From Agrococcus beijingensis (GTDB lineage Bacteria; Actinomycetota; Actinomycetes; Actinomycetales; Microbacteriaceae): a stretch of 5,555 nt of DNA. The translations under genes were made by a program, and so were the position numbers. The stretch lies in assembly GCF_030758955.1 (NCBI RefSeq), contig NZ_CP132360.1, positions 2,880,364-2,885,918 of the forward strand, read 5' to 3'. Below, in pieces: positions 1 through 5,555 of the stretch (its first letter is position 1; each line of letters starts with the position of its first letter). The notes beneath the pieces were generated by a model that did no database searches, was not told where the DNA came from, and worked only from the letters and a program-made list of their open reading frames with translations.

Positions 1-25
1 GAGGGTGTCAGATGGTCTGTGTAAG
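1..25 (+). repeat. IS256-type left terminal inverted repeat
   Basis: The sequence opens with GAGGGTGTCAGATGG and continues to GTGTAAG at about base 25. This matches my memory of IS256-family ends, and the transposase start lies about 30 bases inside, which fits a left end. The window begins exactly at the repeat, so the flanking target duplication cannot be seen. The partner repeat is absent from the window. Confidence 0.65.
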
Positions 26-43
26 CGGGTAGGTCACCGTTCG

Positions 44-50
44 AAGGAGA
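44..50 (+). promoter_or_regulatory. Ribosome binding site of the IS256 transposase
   Basis: AAGGAGA lies seven bases upstream of the GTG at 58, a good Shine-Dalgarno spacing. The ATG at 64 would be 13 bases away, so the site favours the GTG start. Confidence 0.6.
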
Positions 51-57
51 ACAGACT

Positions 58-1395
58 GTGACTATGACGAAGCCGAACCCGGAGCGCGAGGAGCGGCGCC
101 GGCAGCAGAAGGAGATCGCGGATCGGCTGAAGGCGTCGGGCGCGCTGGATGAGCTGTTCGCGAAGATCGACGCGGGCGAGCCGCTCACCGGCGAGGGCGG
201 GCTGATCGGCGGGATGCTGAAGGCCGCGCTCGAGCGGGGCCTGGACGCGGAGCTGACCGAGCATGTCGGCTACGAGCGCGGCGACTCGGAGGCGTCGTTG
301 CACGAGAACTCGCGCAACGGCACGTCGTCGAAGACGGTCGCGACCGAGGTTGGCGATCTCGAACTGGCGATCCCGCGCGACCGCAACGGCACCTTCACGC
401 CGATGCTGGTCCCGAAGGGCTCGCGCCGCTTGGACGGGCTCGACGGGATGATCATCTCGCTCTACGCCGGCGGGATGACGCTGCGCGACATCCAGCACCA
501 CCTCGCCTCGACGCTCGGCACCGAGCTCAGCCACGAGACGATCTCGAAGGTCGTCGAGCAGATCGGCGAGGAGGTGCTGGCATGGCAGTCGCGGCCGCTG
601 GAGGCCCTCTACCCGGTGATCTTCCTGGACGCGATCATCGTGAAGATCCGCGACGGCGGGCACGTGCGCAACAAGGCCGCGCATCTCGCCGTGGGCGTCG
701 ACATGGACGGCATCAAGCACGTGCTGGGCATCTGGGTGCAGGCGACCGAGGGCGCGAAGTTCTGGGCTTCCGTCTGCGCCGAGCTCGCCAACCGCGGCGT
801 GCGCGACGTGCTGATCGTCTGCTGCGACGGCCTCACCGGCTTCCCCGAGGCGGTCGAGGCGACCTGGCCCGAGGCGACCGTGCAGACGTGCGTCGTGCAC
901 CTGATCCGCGCCGCCATGCGGTTCATCTCCTACGGCGACCGGAAGGCCGTCGCGGCCGCCCTCAAGCCGATCTACCAGGCCGCGACCGCCGACGCCGCGC
1001 GGGACGCGCTCGACGCGTTCGAGGCGTCCGAGCTCGGCCAACGCCACCCGGCCGCGGTGAAGACGTTCCGCGACGCGTGGGAGCGGTTCACGCCGTTCCT
1101 GGCGTTCCCACCCGAGCTGCGGCGGGTGATCTACACGACCAACTCGATCGAGTCGCTCAACTACCAGCTGCGGAAGGTGACCAAGAACCGCGGCCACTTC
1201 CCCAACGACCAAGCCGCGGTCAAGCTGCTCTGGCTGGCGATCTGCGACATCGAGGACAAACGGGCACGCGACCGCGCCAAGGAACGCGGCCTACCCGCCG
1301 ACCGGCGCAGAGCCGACGGCCGGCTCGTCGAGGGCCAGGCCGTCACGAACTGGAAACGCGCCCTCGAGCAGCTCTCACTCAGTAGTGCCCCATAA
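58..1395 (+). CDS. IS256-family (MULE-type) transposase, C-terminus replaced
   Basis: This is the transposase that binds the element ends and performs DDE-type copy-out transposition, as known for the IS256 family. The 445-residue product has the family architecture. Its N-terminal region (residues 1-100) contains the VGYERGD segment near 70. An RNase-H-like core follows, with D191 in FLDAI, D257 in CCDGLTGFPEA and E365 in TTNSIES; C278 and H281 of the CVVHLIR motif are also present. An alpha-helical insertion lies between D257 and E365. The length is close to full for the family. The start is GTG at 58, supported by AAGGAGA seven bases upstream. The last four residues (SSAP) and the TAA stop are read from the neighbouring element's end, so roughly the final five to ten native residues are replaced. 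The catalytic core is intact, and activity in trans is possible but unproven. Confidence 0.93.
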   Translation: MTMTKPNPEREERRRQQKEIADRLKASGALDELFAKIDAGEPLTGEGGLIGGMLKAALERGLDAELTEHVGYERGDSEASLHENSRNGTSSKTVATEVGDLELAIPRDRNGTFTPMLVPKGSRRLDGLDGMIISLYAGGMTLRDIQHHLASTLGTELSHETISKVVEQIGEEVLAWQSRPLEALYPVIFLDAIIVKIRDGGHVRNKAAHLAVGVDMDGIKHVLGIWVQATEGAKFWASVCAELANRGVRDVLIVCCDGLTGFPEAVEATWPEATVQTCVVHLIRAAMRFISYGDRKAVAAALKPIYQAATADAARDALDAFEASELGQRHPAAVKTFRDAWERFTPFLAFPPELRRVIYTTNSIESLNYQLRKVTKNRGHFPNDQAAVKLLWLAICDIEDKRARDRAKERGLPADRRRADGRLVEGQAVTNWKRALEQLSLSSAP

Positions 1396-2418
1396 AGTGG
1401 TGTAGCCGCTCGGTGGCTGGCGGCGGGTCAGCTCGGCCGGGTTGGTCGCGTCGAAGATCGCCTCGAGCTCGGCCTGCTTCTGGTCGCTGAGAACGCCGCT
1501 GTCGATCACGCGCTGGTACGGGGTGCGGGGCTTGTCGTAGACGCGCGTGGCCTTGCCGTTGCGGTTGACGCGCCAGCCGGTCGCGTTGGTGGGGGCGGTG
1601 AACATGTTGAACCGGATCCGGACCAGGTCGTAGAGCTCGTTCAGCAGCCGCAGCTCCATCGCCGTGTCGTAGCGGTAGTGGAACGCGAACCGGCGGACGA
1701 CGTCGCCGTTCTTCTGCTCCACGTGCGCGTTGTCGTTCGAGTGGTAGGGGCGGGCGCGGGTGAAGAACAGGTCTCGCTCGCCGGCCCAGTTGATCAGCGC
1801 GTCGTTGATGAACTCGCCGCCGTTGTCGGTGTCGATGCCGGTGAGCGGGAACGGCAGGCGCTGCTCGATCAGCGGCATCGCTTCGAGCACCCATCGGTGC
1901 GCGCCGTTGCGCAGCGCCCGGTTCTCGGTCCAGCCGGTGGCGACGCTGGTGACCGTCAACGAGCGGCAGAACTCGCCCTTGAGCGTCGGCCCGCAATGCA
2001 GCACCAGATCCAGCTCGCAGAAGCCGGGATCCTGCTCGTGCTCGTCGCCGGCCTTGCGGACCTGGATCGAGTTGCGCAGCAGCGGTCCGGGCTTGGTGCC
2101 CGAGATGCCGGTCAGCCGCATCCCGTCGCGGGTGGGCTTCAGCAGCCGGTCGATCGTCGCGCCCGAGACCGCCAGCAGCTGCGCACGGGTGTGATCGTCG
2201 AGCCGCTGCGTGTCCTCGCCGAACTCGTGGTGCTGCTCGAGCTTCGGCAGCCACAGCGGCATCGTCACGGCCAGATACTTGCCGGCGGGCTGGCCCGCGA
2301 GCATCCAGACACGGATCAGCAGCCGCAACGTGTCGTAGCCGTACGTGCGCGGCCGCGGCGCACGTTGCACGGCCCGCTGCGGCCCCTTCCGCGCCATCGC
2401 CGCGTGCACCTGCCGATC
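1375..2418 (-). pseudogene. Integrase-core (rve) transposase, N-terminally truncated
   Basis: The 347-residue frame encodes a DDE transposase with a retroviral-integrase-like core, of the type usually placed near IS481 or in ISNCY (family uncertain). The first catalytic Asp is in CELDLVLHCG (codon 2008-2010). The second is in the TDNGGEF motif (1825-1827, with another Asp at 1831-1833). The Glu is in NAHVEQKNGD (1717-1719). A conserved YDKPRTPYQRV segment follows the core. The readable homology begins around PRPRTYGYD, and the usual upstream helix-turn-helix region is absent. The frame runs instead straight into the IS1634 remnant at about 2418. An ATG at 2395-2397 is available but lies inside what should be the middle of the DNA-binding region. 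The stop TGA (1375-1377) lies in IS256 sequence, so the last residue or two are not native. All three catalytic residues survive, but the gene is probably inactive. Confidence 0.85.
1381..1407 (-). repeat. Possible terminal repeat of the integrase-type element
   Basis: The sequence reading AGTAGTGCCCCATAAAGTGG then TGTAGCC lies exactly where the IS256 homology ends and the integrase element begins. Its pattern, with a GTGGTGTAG core, resembles what I recall of terminal repeats of such integrase-type elements. The partner end is not in the window because that side is truncated, so the call rests on position and a remembered pattern only. Confidence 0.4.
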
Positions 2419-3401
2419 CGGAACGACGCTTCGACCTGGAACAGCTCGTGATAGGCGGCGATCACGCCCGCCCCGTCGAGCGTCCGCTCGGGGAGGTTGG
2501 TGACGTAGCCCTTCAGGCCCTGCCAGGTGCGCGCCTTCTCGATCTGCGCCCAGTTGACGCCGACGCTCTTCCCGTCGATCGTGACGAACCGGTCGCGCCT
2601 CGCCGGCCGGCTGCCGTCGGCGATGTTCTCGGCGCGCTCGATCTGCTTGTTGAGCGTGAGGTTGTCGCGCTTGTCGCGCTTGAACGAATAGTGCCAGAGG
2701 ACCCGCCGCTGCCGCGCCTGCCCGCCCGTGCCCATGCTGCGGGTCGTCTCGATGATCTGCCCGTCGGTGAACGCGTTCCCGTGCCGCTCGAGGTGCGGGG
2801 TCAGGTCGTGCGGCGCTGAGGAGGTGCGGGAGCCGACGATGAACGAGAACCCGGCGTCCTCGACGGCGTTCAGGTTCGCGGCCGAGAGCATGCCGGCATC
2901 GGCGACCACGACCAGCTCCTCCACCGCGTGCCGGGTGCGGAAGGCGTCCAGCACCGGCAGCAGCGTGAGCGTCTCGCCCTTGTTGCCGGGGAAGGCGTGG
3001 ACCTCGAGGGGGAAGCCGCCGGCGTCGACGAGCAGGCCGACCAGGATCTGCGGGTCCACGCGCCGCTCCTTCGACATGCCGACCTTCCGCAGCCCGTCCT
3101 CGTACTCGGCCTCGAAATAGAGCGTCGTGACGTCGTAGAGCACCAGCGTGAGCGCGCCGGCCCGGGTGGCGTGCGCGTACGCGGCAGCCGCGGCCCTGCC
3201 GCGCCAGTCGTGCTCGATGCTGCGCGCGAGCGTGCGCCAGACGGTGGACAGCGATGGCGCGCCCGGCACACCCAGCTCGGCCCAGACGCGCAGCGTGTCC
3301 GCCTTCGAGGTCGGCTCCACCACCCTTGCCAACACGAGCTGCCTGAACGTCTCGTCGCCGATCGCATCGAAGCCGAGCGCCGCGTACGCGTCCTCCAGCA
3401 C
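2316..3401 (-). pseudogene. IS1634-family transposase, truncated at both ends
   Basis: The product is an IS4-superfamily DDE transposase of the IS1634 type. It shows VLEDAYAALGFD at its start, then VVEPTSKADTLRV. The first Asp is in LYDVTTLYFE (codon 3132-3134), followed by KERRVDPQILVGLL. The second Asp is in VVADAGMLSA (2898-2900), and the Glu is in LFQVEASFR (2430-2432). Full-length relatives carry about 90 residues before the VLEDAY segment and a helical tail of over 100 residues after the VEASFR motif. Both are missing. Upstream the frame keeps only WEV before meeting TAG at 3408-3410, next to the IS5 end. Homology stops just after SFR at about 2420, and the last roughly 33 residues, rich in Arg, are the wrong frame of the integrase gene. 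The nominal GTG start at 3401 is not the native start. The gene is almost certainly dead. Confidence 0.88.
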
Positions 3402-3407
3402 CTCCCA

Positions 3408-4037
3408 CTAGGGCATGTCTCCCAATAGTGCGGCCCAGGTGAGGCAGGCATGGAGGACAACGCCGGCACGATAGGTGGTGGCGAGCTTGTCGTAGCGGGT
3501 GGCGATGCCGCGCCATTGCTTCGCGAGCGCGAAGGATCGCTCGACGACGTTGCGATCCTTGTAGGCGTGGGGGTCGAACGCCGGCGGACGGCCGCCGGCG
3601 CTGCCCTTGCGCTTGCGGGCGGCGATCTGGTCGCTCTTCTCGGGGATCACGGCCTTGATGCCGCGCTCGCGCAGCAAGCGCCGGTTCACGCCACTGGCGT
3701 AGGCCTTGTCCGCCAGCACGGCGTCCGGGCGGCTGCGGGCCCGGCCGCCGCGCGGACGCGGCACGCGGATCTCGTCGAGCAGGTGGACGAGCATCGCGCC
3801 GTCGTTGCGCTGCCCGCCGGTGACCACGATCGCCAGCGGCAGCCCCTTGCCGTCGACGGCATGATGGATCTTGGTCGTCAGGCCTCCGCGGGAGCGGCCG
3901 ATGCCGTGCCCGGCCGGCTCGACCTCATCGAGCGGCCGATTCCTGTAGTTCGATCCTGCCCCCTGTGTCCTGCTCGGGGCGGCTGGTGTTCGTGGCGTGC
4001 TGGTGCGCACGTGCGATCGTCGCGTCCACGCTGACAT
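3408..4037 (-). CDS. IS5-family transposase, orfB (catalytic C-terminal half)
   Basis: This frame provides the rest of the DDE domain. It contains [15 protein letters not shown], then the second catalytic Asp in VLADKAYAS (codon 3708-3710), then VIPEKSDQ. The catalytic Glu is in [11 protein letters not shown] (3540-3542), followed by [19 protein letters not shown]. The first Asp is encoded only in orfA, so a fusion is needed for activity. The first 35 or so residues of the open frame ([10 protein letters not shown] onwards) overlap orfA and are probably not translated as such. The frames differ by +1 (equally -2). The stop TAG at 3408-3410 lies outside the element: it is formed by the TA duplication plus the next host base. 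No disruption is seen in the catalytic part. Confidence 0.9.
   Translation of the reverse strand: MSAWTRRSHVRTSTPRTPAAPSRTQGAGSNYRNRPLDEVEPAGHGIGRSRGGLTTKIHHAVDGKGLPLAIVVTGGQRNDGAMLVHLLDEIRVPRPRGGRARSRPDAVLADKAYASGVNRRLLRERGIKAVIPEKSDQIAARKRKGSAGGRPPAFDPHAYKDRNVVERSFALAKQWRGIATRYDKLATTYRAGVVLHACLTWAALLGDMP
3409..3410. repeat. IS5 target-site duplication (TA), left copy
   Basis: TA directly abuts the GGGC end and sits in the tetranucleotide CTAG. The same dinucleotide abuts the other end at 4389-4390. Two-base TA duplications are typical for IS427-like elements, but a two-base match alone is weak evidence. Confidence 0.65.
3411..3433 (+). repeat. IS5 terminal inverted repeat, transposase 3' side
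   Basis: The end begins GGGCATGTCTCCCA. Compared with the opposite end it matches at 13 of the first 14 positions and about 18 of 23 overall. The orfB stop codon lies immediately outside it. Confidence 0.88.
3925..3960 (-). other. Likely orfA-orfB frameshift region of the IS5 transposase
   Basis: Family-like sequence runs in the orfA frame to about IELQESAAR and resumes in the orfB frame at [13 protein letters not shown]. The join is therefore at or just before the orfA stop. The codons there are GCT CGA TGA GGT, and skipping one base at the TGA continues into orfB. An alternative slip point is the GGGGG run in ACAGGGGGC about 30 bases earlier. Whether this is programmed recoding or a single-base lesion cannot be told from one copy. 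Confidence 0.55.
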
Positions 4038-4362
4038 CCCAGTCGATCAGGCCCGCCGCGTCCGCGTCGGACAGCAGCGCCTGCAACACCCGATCCCAGG
4101 TGCCATCGGCTGCGTAGCGGCGGTGCCGCTTCCAGACCGTCTGCCACGGCCCGAACTCCGACCGCGGCACGTCCCGCCACGAGACCCCGGTCCGGAACCG
4201 GTAGATGATGCCCTCCACCACCCGCCGATCATCCCGGAACGGGTGCCCACGACGGCCCGCGTTCGATGGCAGCAACGGCGCGATCACCGCCCACTGGGCA
4301 TCACTCAAGCGACGAGAACGAGCATCCACCGCAGCAGCCACGCCGACAGAATCGCGCGTCAA
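3925..4362 (-). CDS. IS5-family transposase, orfA (N-terminal half)
   Basis: The 145-residue frame carries the N-terminal DUF4096-like region, with [14 protein letters not shown] near residue 20 and then the [11 protein letters not shown] and [13 protein letters not shown] motifs. It ends with the first catalytic Asp in [14 protein letters not shown] (codon 4024-4026). It stops with TGA at 3925-3927 before the rest of the core, which continues in the overlapping orfB frame. The start is uncertain. TTG at 4362 has GGGGTGA almost touching it, and in-frame GTG codons seven and eleven codons downstream are alternatives, since conserved sequence begins only around [11 protein letters not shown]. 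The protein is probably functional only as the orfA-orfB fusion; a free OrfA product could act as a DNA-binding regulator. Confidence 0.9.
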   Translation of the reverse strand: MTRDSVGVAAAVDARSRRLSDAQWAVIAPLLPSNAGRRGHPFRDDRRVVEGIIYRFRTGVSWRDVPRSEFGPWQTVWKRHRRYAADGTWDRVLQALLSDADAAGLIDWDVSVDATIARAHQHATNTSRPEQDTGGRIELQESAAR

Positions 4363-4365
4363 TCA

Positions 4366-4388
4366 CCCCACGTATGGGAGACACGCCC
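4366..4388 (-). repeat. IS5 terminal inverted repeat, transposase 5' side
   Basis: Read on the - strand from 4388 the end begins GGGCGTGTCTCCCATACGTG. It lies a few bases upstream of the proposed orfA TTG start, which is normal for this compact family. Confidence 0.88.
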
Positions 4389-4390
4389 TA
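4389..4390. repeat. IS5 target-site duplication (TA), right copy
   Basis: TA follows the CCC that closes the element and again lies in CTAG. Removing the element and one TA gives CCCACTAGTCGGG as the reconstructed empty site, nearly palindromic around CTAG. Confidence 0.65.
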
Positions 4391-5296
4391 GTCGGGCTGC
4401 TGCGCGCCTCGTTCGTGCCGGACGAGCCGATCCGGCAGCTGCGGGATCTCACCCGTGCCCGCTCGGCGCTCGCGCAGGAGCAGGTGCGGGAGTTCTCCCG
4501 GCTGGAGAAGATCCTGGAGGACACCGGCATCAAACTCTCGCTCAGCGCGTCATCGCTGACCACGCAGTCGTCGCGGAAGATCCTCGACGCGCTCGTCGCC
4601 GGCCAGCACGATCCGGCCGCGCTGGCCGAGCTCGCGACCAGGAAGATGCGCCAGGACATGCCGGCCCTGCTGGACGTGCTCGATGGCCGCTTCACCGAGC
4701 ACCACGCGTTCATGGTCCGGCTGCGACTGGATCGCATCGACCAACTCGCTCGCGACATCGGCCAGGTCGAGGCGCGGATCGACGAGGTGATCGAGCCCTT
4801 TCGGCTCGCCCGGGAGCTACTGACTACGATTCCCGGGATCTCCACCACCGTCGCGGCCGTCATCATCGCCGAGACCGGCGGCACCATGGAACAGTTCCCC
4901 ACGCCCGCCCATCTCGCGTCGTGGGCGGGCGTCTGCCCGGGACAGAACGAGTCCGCAGGCCGCGTCAAGAGCACCAGGACCAGGCCCGGGAACCGGTACC
5001 TGAAGGGCGCGCTCGGCATCGCGGCGATGTCCGCGTCACGGTCGAAGAGCACCTACCTGGCGGTCAAGTACCGCCGGATCCAGGCCCGCAACGGCCGAGG
5101 CTCGTTGAAGGCGCTCGTCGCGATCGAGCACACCATCCTCGTCGCGGTCTGGCACATGCTCGCCACCGGCGAGGCCTGGCACGAGCTCGGCACCGACTAC
5201 TACGACCACCGCAACCCCGACCAGCTCAAACGGCGCGCACTCCGCAGCCTTCGCGGCCTCGGCTACGACGTCGAACTCACCCCCGTGGCCGCATAG
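4389..5296 (+). pseudogene. IS110-family transposase, C-terminal two thirds
   Basis: About 300 residues match the back part of an IS110 (DEDD) recombinase. They begin [21 protein letters not shown], a segment found roughly 110 residues into the full protein. A coiled-coil-like helical region follows. Next come the helix-hairpin-helix-like [21 protein letters not shown] at about 4816-4878 and the Transposase_20 domain with [20 protein letters not shown]. The Ser of NESAGR (codon 4952-4954) is the probable nucleophile by family analogy. The tail [10 protein letters not shown] ends at TAG 5294-5296. The N-terminal RuvC-like domain with all DEDD residues is missing; IS5 DNA occupies that side. 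An open frame from ATG 4205 runs through the IS5 element antisense and into this remnant, but its first 60 or so residues are not IS110 sequence. The guide (bridge) RNA region expected upstream in many IS110 elements is lost too, so the remnant should be inactive. Confidence 0.9.
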
Positions 5297-5319
5297 GCTC
5301 ACGAGACTTTCCTAGTAGA
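5297..5319. other. Unassigned spacer before the bacterial/mouse joint
   Basis: These 23 bases follow the IS110 stop codon. They may be the right-end non-coding stub of the IS110 element (ACGAGACTTTCCTAG is a plausible end), but nothing confirms this. They do not match what I recall of the Mup leader, where ATGAAGATG should stand just before the CTG run. Confidence 0.4.
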
Positions 5320-5555
5320 CTGCTGCTGTGTTTGGGACTGACCCTAGTCTGTGTCCATGCAGAAGAAGCTAGTTCTACGGGAAGGAACTTTAATGTAGAA
5401 AAGATTAATGGGGAATGGCATACTATTATCCTGGCCTCTGACAAAAGAGAAAAGATAGAAGATAATGGCAACTTTAGACTTTTTCTGGAGCAAATCCATG
5501 TCTTGGAGAAATCCTTAGTTCTTAAATTCCATACTGTAAGAGATGAAGAGTGCTC
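5320..5555 (+). CDS. Mup: Mouse major urinary protein (lipocalin), 5'-truncated and partial, cDNA-like
   Basis: This frame translates without interruption as mouse major urinary protein. It has 14 of the 18 signal-peptide residues ([14 protein letters not shown]), the mature start [10 protein letters not shown], the lipocalin GXW motif in KINGEWHTI, then [15 protein letters not shown], and ends at FHTVRDEEC. In the mouse, MUPs are made mainly in liver, secreted, excreted in urine, and bind small pheromones in a beta-barrel; here only the first strands are present. The start codon and next three codons (MKML) are missing, replaced by unrelated sequence, and the 3' end runs off the window. The sequence passes the expected first intron without a splice site or frame break, so it looks reverse-transcribed. 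The rat homologue differs at many of these residues, favouring mouse; the exact paralogue among the many near-identical Mup genes cannot be set. Base composition is about 40% G+C, unlike everything upstream. There is no bacterial promoter or ribosome site. Confidence 0.95.
   Translation, partial: MLLCLGLTLVCVHAEEASSTGRNFNVEKINGEWHTIILASDKREKIEDNGNFRLFLEQIHVLEKSLVLKFHTVRDEEC

Larger units (their letters stand above)
1..1380 (+). mobile_element. IS256-family element, right end missing
   Basis: Base 1 starts a GAGGGTGTCAGA terminal sequence followed by GTGTAAG, which resembles from memory the terminal repeats of IS256-family elements in high-GC bacteria. It is followed at family-typical distance by an IS256-type transposase. 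I see no matching inverted copy (CTTACACAGACC...GACACCCTC) anywhere to the right. The element is replaced near 1377-1382 by the end of an oppositely oriented integrase-type element. The copy therefore looks one-ended: it may still make transposase but could not move itself. The exact right boundary is good to only a few bases. Confidence 0.8.
3411..4388 (-). mobile_element. Complete IS5-family (IS427-like) insertion sequence
   Basis: This 978-bp element is bounded by inverted ends that read GGGCATGTCTCCCA and GGGCGTGTCTCCCA, matching at 13 of the first 14 positions. It is flanked on both sides by TA, within CTAG on each side. It contains two overlapping frames on the - strand that together make one IS5-type transposase. 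Size, ends, TA duplication and split frame all fit the IS427 branch of the IS5 family. It is the only element here with both ends and its target duplication, so it is the likeliest recent insertion. Confidence 0.9.

Noticed and set aside
34..1212. A 392-codon open frame antisense to the IS256 transposase
   Set aside because: It is a GC-rich shadow frame with low-complexity Arg/Leu/Val content and no recognisable domain, while the opposite strand encodes a clear transposase.
1678..2451. Open frames on the + strand across the integrase-type and IS1634 genes
   Set aside because: They are antisense shadows; all recognisable motifs and catalytic residues are on the - strand.
1375..3516. A 713-codon open frame on the - strand spanning two elements
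   Set aside because: Only its downstream half is real (integrase-type transposase). The upstream half is an Arg/Ala-rich wrong-frame reading of the IS1634 gene, so it is not a fusion protein.
1..5296. A composite transposon or defence island built from these elements
   Set aside because: No two elements are same-family copies in flanking positions and there is no passenger gene. Most are truncated, so there is nothing for them to carry.
5320..5555. Horizontal transfer of a lipocalin gene into a bacterium
   Set aside because: The segment matches mouse Mup codon by codon as far as I recall, is spliced, lacks a start codon and bacterial expression signals, and has mammalian composition. A chimera or contamination is far simpler.
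1..5555. CRISPR array, tRNA, rRNA or riboswitch
   Set aside because: No regularly spaced direct repeats, tRNA-like clover sequence or conserved rRNA stretch was seen by eye on either strand, and nearly all bases are accounted for by coding sequence.

Overview
The window has two unrelated parts. Bases 1 to about 5319 are GC-rich bacterial DNA made up entirely of insertion-sequence material. Bases 5320-5555 are AT-richer (about 40% G+C by hand count) and encode the start of a mouse major urinary protein (Mup) as an uninterrupted, spliced reading frame. GC-rich codons and Ala/Arg/Asp/Glu-rich transposases fit a high-GC actinomycete-like bacterium, but no core gene is present to place it, so the taxonomy is a guess.

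Layout, left to right. (1) 1 to about 1380: an IS256-family element, left terminal repeat at base 1, transposase 58-1395 on +, DDE triad intact, right end missing. (2) About 1381-2418: an integrase-core (rve) transposase on -, DDE triad intact, N-terminus missing. (3) About 2419-3407: an IS1634-family transposase on -, DDE triad present, both protein ends missing. (4) 3411-4388: a complete IS5-family element (IS427-like) on -, 978 bp, with near-identical terminal repeats, a TA target duplication and a split orfA/orfB transposase. (5) 4389-5296: the C-terminal two thirds of an IS110-family recombinase on +, its catalytic N-terminal domain lost. (6) 5297-5319: short unassigned spacer. (7) 5320-5555: Mup coding sequence, lacking the first four codons and running off the window.

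The bacterial part is a nest of elements cut into one another, with no cargo, host gene, defence gene or RNA gene recognised. Only the IS5 copy looks structurally whole, and it appears to be the last arrival because it keeps its target duplication. It sits between two 5'-truncated transposase genes that point away from each other.

The most important result is the prokaryote/mouse joint near 5320. Mup is a vertebrate secreted lipocalin, and its sequence here crosses the place where the gene normally has its first intron. It therefore looks derived from mRNA. The simplest reading is a chimeric clone, chimeric read or misassembly (or contamination), not horizontal transfer. I found no convincing new biological system.
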